DNA from: Bretschneidera sinensis
Lineage: Eukaryota; Streptophyta; Magnoliopsida; Brassicales; Akaniaceae
Length of the DNA stretch: 64,000 nt
Assembly: GCA_023935145.1 (NCBI GenBank)
Contig: CM043699.1
Span: forward strand, 70,899,638 to 70,963,637
Direction of reading: 5' to 3'
This document shows, one piece after another, positions 1-9,266 of this stretch. Each line of letters begins with the position of its first letter. Within the stretch, counting starts at the first letter, position 1. The position numbers and the translations under genes are program-made. The notes under the pieces were generated by a model. It worked only from the letters and a program-made list of their open reading frames with translations. It made no database searches and had not been told where the DNA came from.

Positions 1-479
1 AGGTTTAAGAGAGTAGAGCTCAAGGACGAGGAAGAGATGAACAAGGGAGGCAAAGCCAAGAAGAAGATGATGAGGCTAAGAAGAGGAGGACGAAGCTGAG
101 CAGAAGATGACAAGACCGAGAAAGGGAAGATGAGTCCGACTAAGCTCTAGACTCTCAAGATTTTAGAGAAAATAAAGTTTTAAGGATCTTAAGGCATGCT
201 TTCCCCTTATATAAAGTTCTAATTGCCTCAAAATACACAAAAGGCATATGGGGAAAAGTAACAGTCACATTAATTAGTCCAAAAGCTACTTCTAAGAGTG
301 AAAAAAGCTTCTCGAGTAATGCGAAGGTCACACTACAATTAATATGACAAGAACCTAGAAACCAGAAGCAAACACCTCAGTCCTCAGATACAAATAGTTC
401 GAGTACTGAGGTGGATCAATAATAGAAAATATCAAACAAGTCTGAATATCAACTTTCATCTTTTTCACCTAAAAAAATG
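1..479. other. Unassigned 5' flank, no gene seen
   Basis: The first ~170 bases are purine-rich (GA-rich) and the rest is AT-rich with stops in all frames. At about 395-415 there is a short stretch, TCGAGTACTGAGGTGG, resembling the unit of the tandem array at 7206-8250, so this could be a degraded piece of the same kind of element. I see no gene. Confidence 0.4.
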
Positions 480-890
480 ATTCATTTTCTTCTTCCCATG
501 ACTAACCATATGCGTGCTTAAAGAGGAAGTATTCCTCTTCTTTGTTGTTTTTTTAAACACACTTTCCTCTTTTAGCTTCCACTTTATCACCTCAAAAATT
601 TCCCCATCTGTTCTTCTCATGACTAGCCACCAAGAGAGGAAGTTCTTATCTTCTTTTCTTCTTTGTTAAACACACCTTTCCCTTTCTAGCTTCCATCTTA
701 TCATGTCAAAAATTGCCTATCATGTCCAGCCACAAAAAGGGGAAGTCCTCCTCTTCCTTTTTGCTTTGTAAAACACACATTTGCCCTTTAAGCTTTCACT
801 TTATAACCTTAAAAGTTGCATCCCTCTTTTTATTCTCTTCATGGTTGGCCACACCCTATTCTTTTCAATGCTTTTTCTATTTTTTATTCA
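480..890. repeat. Four degenerate ~115-bp direct repeats
   Basis: Four units can be aligned on the word CATGrnyrGCCAC at about 497, 618, 721 and 840 (spacings 121, 103 and 119 bases). Each is followed by a GAGGAAGT-like word, a CT-rich stretch and TTTGTTAAACACACyTTT. The repeats lie directly upstream of a TATA-like site at 911, the usual layout of enhancer repeats in a retrotransposon U3, so the block may belong to an unrecognised LTR. That interpretation is inference. Confidence 0.6.
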
Positions 891-910
891 CATAGGCAAC
901 CTATTCTTCT

Positions 911-920
911 CTTATAAATA
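911..920 (+). promoter_or_regulatory. TATA-like site downstream of the repeats
   Basis: CTTATAAATACC lies just after the four repeats and just before a long GA-rich stretch. It could be the core promoter of an LTR or of an unknown transcript. No coding region follows. Confidence 0.35.
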
Positions 921-939
921 CCTCCATATTAACCCAAAC

Positions 940-1165
940 AAAGAGAGTAGAAACATAACAAAGAGAAAAGTACGAAGAAAGAGCATCACAAAGAAAGTGA
1001 GGAGGCATAACAAAGAAAAGAGAGAAGTCTAGAGAGAAAAAAAGAGAGAAGTCTAGGGAGAGAAAAGAGAGAAGTATAGAGAGAGCAAAGAGAATAAACA
1101 TAGTAAAGAGAGAAGAGAATACAAAAAGGAGAGCAAAGAAAGAAACATAGAAAGAACCAAAAAAG
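940..1165. repeat. GA-rich low-complexity tract
   Basis: Purine-rich DNA with imperfect repeats of AAGAGAGAAGTCTAGAGAG. Overlapping open frames here on both strands are by-products of the biased composition, because they encode low-complexity strings with no domain. Confidence 0.7.
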
Positions 1166-1919
1166 AAATACAAGAGAGCTTCTCATTATCGGCCATACAC
1201 TTATGGTTTTCTAATCCACATTCAAACATACCAAATCCACAAGGGTGTGTGGAATCTCCTAAGATTATCCCGACATATGGAAATATTCTTTAGCTAAAAG
1301 GGTTGGTTAAACTTCTTTTGATTGTAAAATGAGATTGCTAACATGCTTTACATGTATGAACCACCTTGAAAATGGATTAAATAATTCATCTTACTATTTA
1401 TTTGATGAAATCCATTGTAGTTTCAATGTATATTTCATTATCTTAGTTTCTTTATGATTCTCATTTCATTTCTTCTAGGTTGTTTACTTTCATTTAATTT
1501 GGTTTTAATCACATTTTCTTCAAAACCAATAAGTCTATCATTGAATGCTCCATTTCACATTTGCATGTTTCAGGCCATTTTGAATCTCTCTTTTGTCACA
1601 CATTTAGTTTCAGTCTATTTTAATATGCATGTTTAGCTTAGTTTAAACCTGTATATGTTTAAATTTTCATGTTTAATCCACTCATTTGAATATGTTGGTT
1701 TAAAGTAGTTTGTTTCATACATTAAATCCTAACTTGTGTAGTTCGCTTATTCAAATTTGCATGCTTTCATCGCTTCTTTTCCTTTTAATTCACACATCAC
1801 GAGTGATTTTGATCATTCAATTATTTTATGTTTAAATCATTTTTTCTTTCTTTAGTAAAGTATTTATTTACTTACTTTTACAGAACTATTTTAAATATAA
1901 TATTCGATCAACTACTTGG
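1166..1919. other. AT-rich stretch, nothing recognised
   Basis: AT-rich sequence with T-rich runs and many stops. I recognise no domain, repeat boundary or RNA. It ends at the left border of the element that starts at 1920. Confidence 0.5.
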
Positions 1920-3237
1920 TGATAAGAGCTTAAATATTCATATTTAAGCCCCTTAATTTACATTTGTTAAGCTCTTAGTTTGCATATTTATTCTATTTTA
2001 CTTCCTTTCTATGTTCTACATGTTTTTATAGGTTTTTGGAGAAAAGAAAGCAATTTGGAAGCTTTTCAGGCTTAAAGAGAAAAGCTGGAAAAAGCTGTCA
2101 TCTGGTAGGTGCGATCGAGCACAAGATACCTATGATCGAGTGCACAGCACCTGCGCTTGTGCGCGCACAAAGAAGGCTCACACGCACCAGTGCAATCGAG
2201 CGCAAGGAGACTATGATCGAGCGCACACGTATGACAGTAAACAGTAAAACGGCAGAACCTGTTTTGGAAATAAATTAGGGATTTGTTTTTAGACTCCTAG
2301 GGTTTCCAGGGTTACTTAAACCTTATAAATAGGCCTGTAAAACACAGAAAAAGGGATCTCTCTTTTTAGGAGCATATCTCCTTTTTAGTTTAGTTTTTGT
2401 TCGGGGAGATCGGATAAGGAAACTATGGAGTAGAATTGATGACTATTCTCTCGGGTTTCTTCTTTCCTTTATTTTTATTATGTATACTTAGTCTTTTAGT
2501 AAGGGCTTGGTTGAAGCCCTGATTATTTTTACTAAATAAATTCAGTATTGGTGCCTTTGCAATATTAACGTTGTGTTGCTTAATTTGATTAATACTTGTT
2601 TTTTATTAAATTCCTCATATGTGTGTGTCTGATCAACGTATGCCTGTGGTATAGATTAGTTAGTTGAATCAATTTGGATGACCGAGTCCTAGGTTTAACA
2701 TTAGTAACAAAAGATATCCACGCTGAATTCTTGGGTTAATCAACATGGAAACCAGGAGTAGATACCATGCCCTAGGTCTCGTGTGGTTGTCGATTTCCAT
2801 AGATCCTATGCTCTCTTAAGGAATAACTCAGCATACACCATGCTGAATCCCTTGAGAGAGAAAAGAGTTAGAGTAGATACCATGCCTAACTTATTGCTTA
2901 GGGAGATCAATAGCTTAAGGAGTAGATACCATGCCCTTGGGTTAACAAACATTAGGTATTCATGACATGAGTAAAGCATTGGCATACTTTTTTGTTGTGG
3001 TAGCATGATTAGTGGTGGATATCAAATCCCTACGCCTTTATCTTTATTATTTCAAACTCAATATTTATTTCTCTTATTTTTATTTCATTATTTCGAAACT
3101 AATTCTAAATCGAACTTTACCAATCCCTGTGGAGATGATCTTGCATTCGCACACTATGCTACTGTTGACCTTGTGCACTTGCAAGTAAAACAAGTGTGAT
3201 TATTTGCTTATTTATTTAGGTAGATAATCGTTCAACA
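1920..3237 (+). repeat. 5' LTR of element 1
   Basis: It matches 5888-7205 along its whole length. The U3 part (about 2105-2230) carries four copies of a word close to GCGATCGAGCGCA. A TATA box (CTTATAAATAGG) is at about 2322. The U5 end contains CAATCCCTGTGG, a word shared with the other Athila-like LTRs here. An 80-codon open frame at 2036-2278 lies in both LTRs but is built from the repeated words and is not credible as a gene. Confidence 0.9.
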
Positions 3238-3243
3238 AGTTTT

Positions 3244-3261
3244 TGGCGCCGTTGCTGAGGA
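3244..3261 (+). promoter_or_regulatory. Primer binding site, tRNA-Asp type
   Basis: TGGCGCCGTTGCTGAGGA starts six bases after the LTR and is complementary to the 3' end of plant tRNA-Asp(GUC), with two mismatches to the perfect TGGCGCCGTTGCCGGGGA. This primer is usual for the Athila lineage. The leader that follows (about 3430-3510) repeats the GCGATCGAGCGCA-like word found in the LTR. Confidence 0.85.
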
Positions 3262-3593
3262 TTGTGCTAAATTTCTTTTTGGAATTATTTTCGTTAGTTT
3301 TTTTTTTATTTTGTTCTATTTTATTTTATTCTGTTCCGTTTTATTTTTATTTTTATCAAAAATCACATTTATTCCTTCTTTTCGTTTTCTCTTTTTGTTC
3401 AGGTGTGCAGAGGAGGAGTTTCTGTTCTCATTGCGATCGAACGAACTCCTTAGTGCGATCGAGTGCAATCTCAGTGTGATCAAGCGCTGTTCTTAGTGCG
3501 CTCGAGCACAAAGCTCCAGAGAATACCCGAGAAGCAGTGCTGAAACTGCTACACTGAAGCTTTTCAACTAATTCATTCAAAGGAGAAGTACCA

Positions 3594-4436
3594 ATGGCAG
3601 AAGCTAGTTATGCTTATCTAGCTGCTATGGAGAGGAAGCTAGATATGCTTATAAAAGCCATGACTGCTCAAAACATCTCACCTAGTCCACGAGCCAAACA
3701 ACTCTAGGTATGTGCTATATGTTCTCATTTTAATCACACTACTGACACTTGCCCTTTGTATTCATCTGCATATCAAGAGCAAGCAAATCATGTGGGACCG
3801 AACAACTGTAATATATATGCAAATACCTATACTCCTGGATGGCAGACTCACTCCAACTTCTCATGGAGCAACAATCAAAATGCTTTGAACTTTCAAGGGA
3901 AACAAAGGAACTCCCAACAAGCAGCCCAGTCAGTTCCCGAATCAAAGAAAAGCAACCTAGAGAGTCTTGTGATGCAGTTGGCAACTCAACAACAACAATT
4001 GATGACCTCACAAGATCAGTTTATGGTAGAGGAAAGGCAATTTCAGACTGAGATAAGACAAACCACTGCAAGGCATGAACAAGCCATTCAAAGATTGGAA
4101 GTACAAGTGGGGCAATTGACTAAAGAGCTGAGTGAACGACAACAAGGTGTTGTTGAGCAAGTTTTTCACGTCCATCACATTTATCCATTGGAGACCACCC
4201 TCACCCATTGTTTCAAAGGATCAGATGTTGAGCCAAAATTTGAGGAGATTACTGATGACATCATTGAAACTGTGCACCTTCTAGAGGCTTCTCCAAAGCA
4301 TCCAAGTAAGTACACCAATCCATTTGAACCTCATGTGCCTACTAATACTTTTTTTTCCTTCTATTGTCCAGGCACCAAATTTGGAGTTGAAGCAATTGCC
4401 GAAGCATTTGACTTATGCTTATATGGGAGAGAATAA
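3594..4436 (+). pseudogene. gag remnant of element 1 with in-frame stop
   Basis: The frame starts at the ATG at 3594, preceded by AGTACCA. It is interrupted by TAG at 3705-3707 and continues in the same frame to 4436. Just after the stop is a retroviral-type zinc knuckle (C-A-I-C, H at +9, C at +14), then the tyrosine/asparagine-rich segment ending in YTPGW that also follows the knuckle of element B, and a glutamine-rich probable coiled coil at about 3960-4130. In a complete Gag this part would bind and package genomic RNA. The N-terminal capsid-like part is missing, so this is a deletion product. The stop is probably a decayed glutamine codon, since CAG becomes TAG by one transition. Confidence 0.75.
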
Positions 4437-4485
4437 GACACTACCTGTGCTAGTTGCTACCAATCTTAATTTTGGGAAAAAATAA
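4370..4485 (+). pseudogene. Pre-RT scrap of pol in element 1
   Basis: In a frame shifted against the gag remnant, this segment encodes a sequence matching the piece just before the reverse transcriptase in elements B and H1 (motif LPKHLTYAYMGENKTLPV, compare LPDHLKYAFLGEGETLPV in B). It stops after about 38 codons and the post-pol motif follows at once. This marks the scar of a deletion that removed protease to integrase, or shows that the element was built from the two ends of a larger one. Confidence 0.7.
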
Positions 4486-5887
4486 GGCTTGGTCCGACTG
4501 AAGACATTAAACTTAGCGCTCATGGGAGGCACTCCACAGCTTATCCTTTTATTTTTATTGTTTTACGTATTAATTATTATTTATTTATTTTTAGTACTTC
4601 TTGTTTTCCCATATTACGTTAGTTTTTCTTTTTTAGAGACAATGTGTGCATCCGTTCAAGTTTGGGGGTATGCTATGAGCCATGCCGACCCAGCTAATTC
4701 TCCATCTCCCAGGTCAGATCTTTCAATGTTATTCACACATTGGGGAAAATGTGTAATTTAAGTTTGGGGGTATGGGAGACACATTCACACACTTTGTCCC
4801 AGTTTTTTTTATATAAATACACATTCATATTTAATGAAAAAAAAATTTTTGGTTGTTTACAATAAATATTATGATAAAACTTCATTAGTAATCTTAAAAT
4901 CTAGAACACATAGTCTAGTAATAAGAATTTTAAAAGTTAGTTACCTACCTCAAGGCACTTAAGAATTCACGAGTTTGATCCAGATCTGACACGAGCACAT
5001 TAGCACGCATTTGTGTGGGGTATGACATGTAATTTTAATATATATGTTTCCATGACTTAACTGTAATAAAATAACTTGTTAGATAAACACTTTGGCATAG
5101 ACAAATAAAGAGAAAAATGTCCATCATGCAGAAAGAGAAAATAAAATGCTCCTAATGATCATTAAATAAAATTTTCGCTAAGTAACTGGACCTCTTGCCT
5201 CACTAAGCATTGAGTATTCACGTCAAAAAGTGGAGATTAAGCATTTAATGATCATAAAAATTTCTGCTGAGTAACTGGACCTCTTGCCTTAGTAAGCAGT
5301 GAGGGTTCACGTCAAAAGGTGGGGATTTTTGCTTGGAAGCATTTAGACCTATTAGTTTCGTAGCTTTTTTTACTCGAGTTAATAAGTCCTTAGGGGTGTC
5401 TTCACACCTAATGCCCTAGAACCATCTGGTTTGGGAGTCATTAGCTAAACACTCGCTACAAGGGTCAATTAGAAAGTTTAATGGAACTCAACATGGTAAA
5501 GATCTCATGATGAAAGAAAAAGAAAAAATGTAAAAACTATGCCATTTTTGTTTCGTCTAACAAGGAATTCGATGAAGGTTTGGACACCAAAACACTGTAT
5601 ATTATAAATATTTGGAAGTTCCACCTTTTATGTGCTAATCCACCACATACACTAAGTCAACTTGTGATGCCTTAAACTAGCCTTGTGTAAGTAACATAAA
5701 CTTTTAAAATCCTTATTCATTGCAAAAATGTGTTTTTATTATAAGCTTACTCATGAACTATCATCATGGTTTTCTGTGCAACCCAAGTTTTTAAATAAAA
5801 CATGAATGCTGAATTTATCTTTGTTGTTTTTCATTTAGTTTTAGTTTCGTATTGCTAAGGGACTAGCAATATGTAAGTTTGGGGGTG
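4486..5887 (+). other. 3' untranslated region of element 1 with three PPT-like modules
   Basis: Non-coding. The post-pol motif (AGCGCTCATGGGAGGC) is at about 4515-4530. Words of the type AGTTTGGGGGT occur at about 4659, 4760 and 5876. The first and third follow a GAGACAATG- or GGACTAGCAAT-like word, and only the last abuts the 3' LTR. Two ~90-bp direct repeats lie at about 5152-5330 (shared word TAACTGGACCTCTTGCCT). The ORF at 4489-4761 has no domain. Confidence 0.75.
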
Positions 5888-7205
5888 TGATAGGAGCTTA
5901 AATATTCATATTTAAGCCCCTTAATTTACATTTGTTAAGCTCTTATTACGTATTTTATTTTATTTTACTTCATTTCTGTGTTTGACATGTTTTTATAGGT
6001 TTTTGGAGAAAAGAAAGCAATTTGGAAGCTTCTCGGGCTTAAAGAGAAAAGCTGGAAAAAGTTATCATCTGGTAGGTGCGATCGAGCGCAGGATACCTGC
6101 GATCGAGCGCACAGCACCTGCGCTCGTGCACACACAAAGAAGGCTCACGGGCACCAGTGGGATCGAGCGCAAGGAGACTGTGATCGAGTGCACACGTACG
6201 GCAGTAAACAGTAAAACAGCAAAACCTGTTTAGGAAATTAATTAGGGTTTTGTTTTTAGACTCTTAGGGTTTCCAGGGTTACTTAAACCTTATAAATAGT
6301 CTTGTAAAACACAGAAAAGGGGATCTCCCTTTTTAGGAGCAGATCTCCTTTTTAGTTTAGTTTTTGTTCGGGGAGATCGGATAAGGAAACTGTGGAGGAG
6401 AATTGACGACTCTTCTCTCGGGTTTCTTCTTTCCTTTATTTTTATTCTGTGTACTTAATCTTTTAGTAAGGGCTTGGTTGAAGCCCTGATTATGTTTACT
6501 AAATAAATTCAGTATTAGCGCCTTTGCGATATTTACATTGTGTTGCTTAACTTGATTAATACCTGTTTTTAATTAAATTCCTCATATGTGTGTGTCTGAT
6601 CAACGTTTGCATGTGGTATGGATTAGTTAGTTGAATCAATTTGGATGACCAAGTCCTGGGTTTAACATTAGTAACAAAAGATATCCACACTGGATTCTTG
6701 GGTTAATCAACATGGAAAACCGGGAGTAGATACCATGCCCTAGGTCTCGTGTGGTTGTCGATTTCCACAGATCCTATGCTCTCTTAAGGAACAACTCAGT
6801 ATACACCAGGTTGAATCCCTTGAGAGAGAAAAGAGTTAGAGTAGATACCATGCCTAACTCGTTGCTTAGATAGATCAATAGCTTAAGGAGTAGATACCAT
6901 GCCCTTAGGTTGACAAACATTAGGTATTCATGACTTGAGTAAAGCATTGGCATACTGTTTTGTTGTGGTAGCATGATTAGTGGTGGATATCAAGTCCCTA
7001 CGCCTTTATCTTTATTATTTCAAACTCAATATTTATTTCTCTTGTTTTTATTTCATTATTTCAAAACTAATTCTAAATCGAACTTTACCAATCCCTGTGG
7101 AGATGATCTTGCATTCGCACACTATGCTATTGTTGACCTTGTGCACTTGCAAGTAAAACAAGTACGATTATTTGCTTATTTATTTAGGTAGATAATCCTT
7201 CAACA
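5888..7205 (+). repeat. 3' LTR of element 1
   Basis: Same length and order of motifs as the 5' LTR, with substitutions spread throughout, which implies an old insertion. It is preceded by the polypurine tract GTTTGGGGGTG. It ends CCTTCAACA and is followed at once by the tandem array of another element. Confidence 0.9.
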
Positions 7206-8250
7206 CCTAGATCCAGAAATGGCCGAGTACCGAGGTGGGTGTCCAATTTTGTAAAAGACTATTCGCCTCGGTCCAAAAATAGTTAAATACCGAGGTGGTG
7301 TCAAATTTTGCAAAGGACCAACCACATTGGCTCAAAAATAGCTGAGTACCAAGGTGGGTGTCCAATTTTGCAAAGGACCAACCACCTCAACTCAAAAATG
7401 GCAGAGTACCGAAATGGGTGTCCAATTTTGCAAAGCACCAAGCACCTCAGCCAAAAAATGGTCGAGTACTAAGGTGGGTGTCCAATTTGTAAAGGACCAA
7501 CCACTTCGGCCCAGAAATGGTCGAGTACCGAGGTGCGTGTCCAATTTTGCAAAGGACCAACCACATCGGCCCTAAAATGACTAAGCACCGAGGTGTCCAA
7601 TTTTGCAAAGGACCAACCACCTCGGCCCAAAAATGGCCGATTACCAAGGTGGATGTCCAATTTTGCAAATGATCAACTACCTCGGCCCAAAAATGGTTGA
7701 GTACCAAGGTGGGTGTCCAATTTGCAAAGGATCAACTACTTCAACCTAAACATGGTCGAGTACCGAGGTGGGAGCCAAGAAGCTCAAACCCCTTCGGTTT
7801 AAAAACGGTATCGAGGTAGGAGCCAAAAGGCTCAAACCACCTCAGCCAAAAAATGGTTGAGTACCAAGGTGAGAGCCAAGAGGCTCAAACTAGCTCGACC
7901 CAAAACCAATCAAGTACCGAGGTAGGAGCTAAAAGGCTCAAACCAGCTCGACCCAAAAATGACTGAGTACCGAGGTGGGAGCCAAAAAGCTCAAACCATG
8001 TTGGCTGAAAAATGGTCGAGTACCGAGGTGGGAGCCAAGAATCTCAAACCACCTCAGCTTTAAAATGGTCGAGTACCGAGATAGGAGCCAATAAGCTCAA
8101 ACCACCTCGACCCAAAAATAACTGAGTATCGACGTGGGAGCCTAGAAACACAACCTACCTTTGTCCAAAAACAATCGAGTACCAAGGTGGGAGTGAAGAA
8201 GCTCAAACCAACTCAGAATCAAGCAGAAAACCAAGACAAATCTTCAAAAA
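7206..8250 (+). repeat. Tandem array with two periods (~60 bp, then ~53 bp)
   Basis: From 7206 to about 7770 there are about nine copies of a ~60-bp unit containing GTGTCCAATTTTGCAAAGGA. From about 7770 to 8210 there are about eight copies of a ~53-bp unit in which that part is replaced by GGGAGCCAAGAAGCTCAAAC. Both halves keep the core CCAAAAATGGTCGAGTACC. Long overlapping frames on both strands are products of the periodicity, not genes. The array lies just before a Tat-type LTR, where such arrays are known in the hypervariable 3' UTR of Tat/Ogre elements. Confidence 0.88.
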
Positions 8251-8312
8251 CAGGACCCATTACAAAATATCTAGAAACTTTTACTCCTTTAAAGTTGACT
8301 CAACTCCAAAGA

Positions 8313-8660
8313 TGTAGGACAAATATACTCTCCTACCAAAGGGTGACACCTGTATATCACAAGGGTAAAATGGTAACCTCGATCTTACTTGAGTCCTATA
8401 AATAGGGCCCTTTAAATAGTAATTCATTCATAACCTTTTTTTACTATTTTGGCTCTCCTCACCTCTTACTCTGACTTAAGCATCAAAGAGACCTCCCTAG
8501 AGTAAAACACTTTGAGTCGGATTCCTTTTCAGGTACCTCGGACCTAGCCCATACTGGACAAACCTGAATTATTATACAACTAAGCAAACCAATCTTGACC
8601 TGACTCTAGTAACCGACCCGACAAGACTCAAGCAAACTTGACTTATTTTCGGCATCAACA
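8313..8660 (+). repeat. LTR of a Tat-like element (3' end of an otherwise lost element)
   Basis: The right half has the marks of a Tat-lineage LTR: a TATA box (CCTATAAATAGGGCCC, about 8394), then AGCATCAAAGAGACC, and the end TTTTCGGCATCAACA at 8660. No primer binding site follows, so this is a 3' LTR rather than a 5' LTR, in keeping with the tandem array upstream. The left border at TGTAGGACAA (8313) is my best guess and is not confirmed by a second copy. Confidence 0.6.
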
Positions 8661-9266
8661 AATGTATTTACCTATTTAGCACAAGCCCTTTTGACATTGG
8701 CACTAGACTCTTTTTATATCCTCTTGTATATGATAGTATTCGGTTTCTTCCTTGTTGTGGTGTAAACTTGTTAAGATCCCTAGGGTTAGTAATAGGATTG
8801 GTCACCCTGTAGTTAGGCTTATTCATTCCTTGAATACTTGTAAAACTTGGATGTGTTAATATTATGTCTTTCTGTTTTAGTAGAGAATGTTAAATTAGTA
8901 TGTTATTGTTCTAATAAATTTGGAAGATAATTAAAAGTTATGAGATAAAGACATTGAATTATCAATTATACATGTAAAAATTGTTTTTTTTATTGGATTA
9001 TCATTGTATCAATATGCATATATAATGAATTGTTTCTTATTAATGCTTTTGCTATAATCAATTGAACGTTTTCATTCGTCATCTTTTATAATAATTTTTA
9101 AATCAACATAATAATATATAATTATAAACACAGGCGTGTGTCTACTACCCAAACTAAGTATAATTCAAAATATAATTTTTTTATCATAATTACTTCCATG
9201 AATCAACATGTTCCTAAGCCAAGTATCACGTTGAGTGCCATACCGAGTCTGGTGTCGAATGCTCGG
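8661..9266. other. AT-rich spacer, nothing recognised
   Basis: No open frame with a domain and no clear repeat. It separates the Tat-like LTR from the chromovirus. Confidence 0.5.

Larger units (their letters stand above)
1920..7205 (+). mobile_element. Element 1: non-autonomous Athila-derived LTR retrotransposon
   Basis: A 5.3-kb element bounded by two LTRs of equal length (1318 bp each) that start TGATA and end TTCAACA. A primer binding site for tRNA-Asp follows the 5' LTR and a polypurine tract precedes the 3' LTR. The internal region is only 2650 bp. It holds a gag remnant joined almost directly to a scrap of pol from before the reverse transcriptase, so protease, RT, RNase H and integrase are missing. 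It must have moved with enzymes supplied in trans. The five bases flanking it (CTTGG on the left, CCTAG on the right) match at three positions and differ by transitions, so the target duplication is either decayed or lost through recombination. Confidence 0.88.

Noticed and set aside
781..1186. Overlapping open frames on both strands around the GA-rich tract
   Set aside because: They encode low-complexity strings of Phe/Leu/Ser or Lys/Arg/Glu, follow from the biased composition and have no domain or homologous copy.
2036..2278. 80-codon frame in the LTR of element 1, also present in the 3' LTR at 5982-6233
   Set aside because: It is shared only because the LTRs are copies. Its residues derive from the repeated GCGATCGAGCGC-like words, and its two versions differ freely with no sign of constraint.
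3243..3496. Two overlapping plus-strand frames just after the 5' LTR of element 1
   Set aside because: They start within the primer binding site or T-rich leader and encode Phe/Leu-rich strings. Leader sequence, not a gene.
4489..4761. 90-codon frame after the pol scrap, possibly an env-like protein with a hydrophobic segment
   Set aside because: The hydrophobic part is a run of T-rich codons, the frame overlaps the post-pol motif and two PPT modules, and the equivalent zone in B and H1 has no matching frame.
7354..7707. Frames on both strands in the tandem array encoding WSTKVGVQF-type repeats
   Set aside because: Periodicity of the 60-bp unit gives repeat peptides in several frames at once; no start context or homologue.
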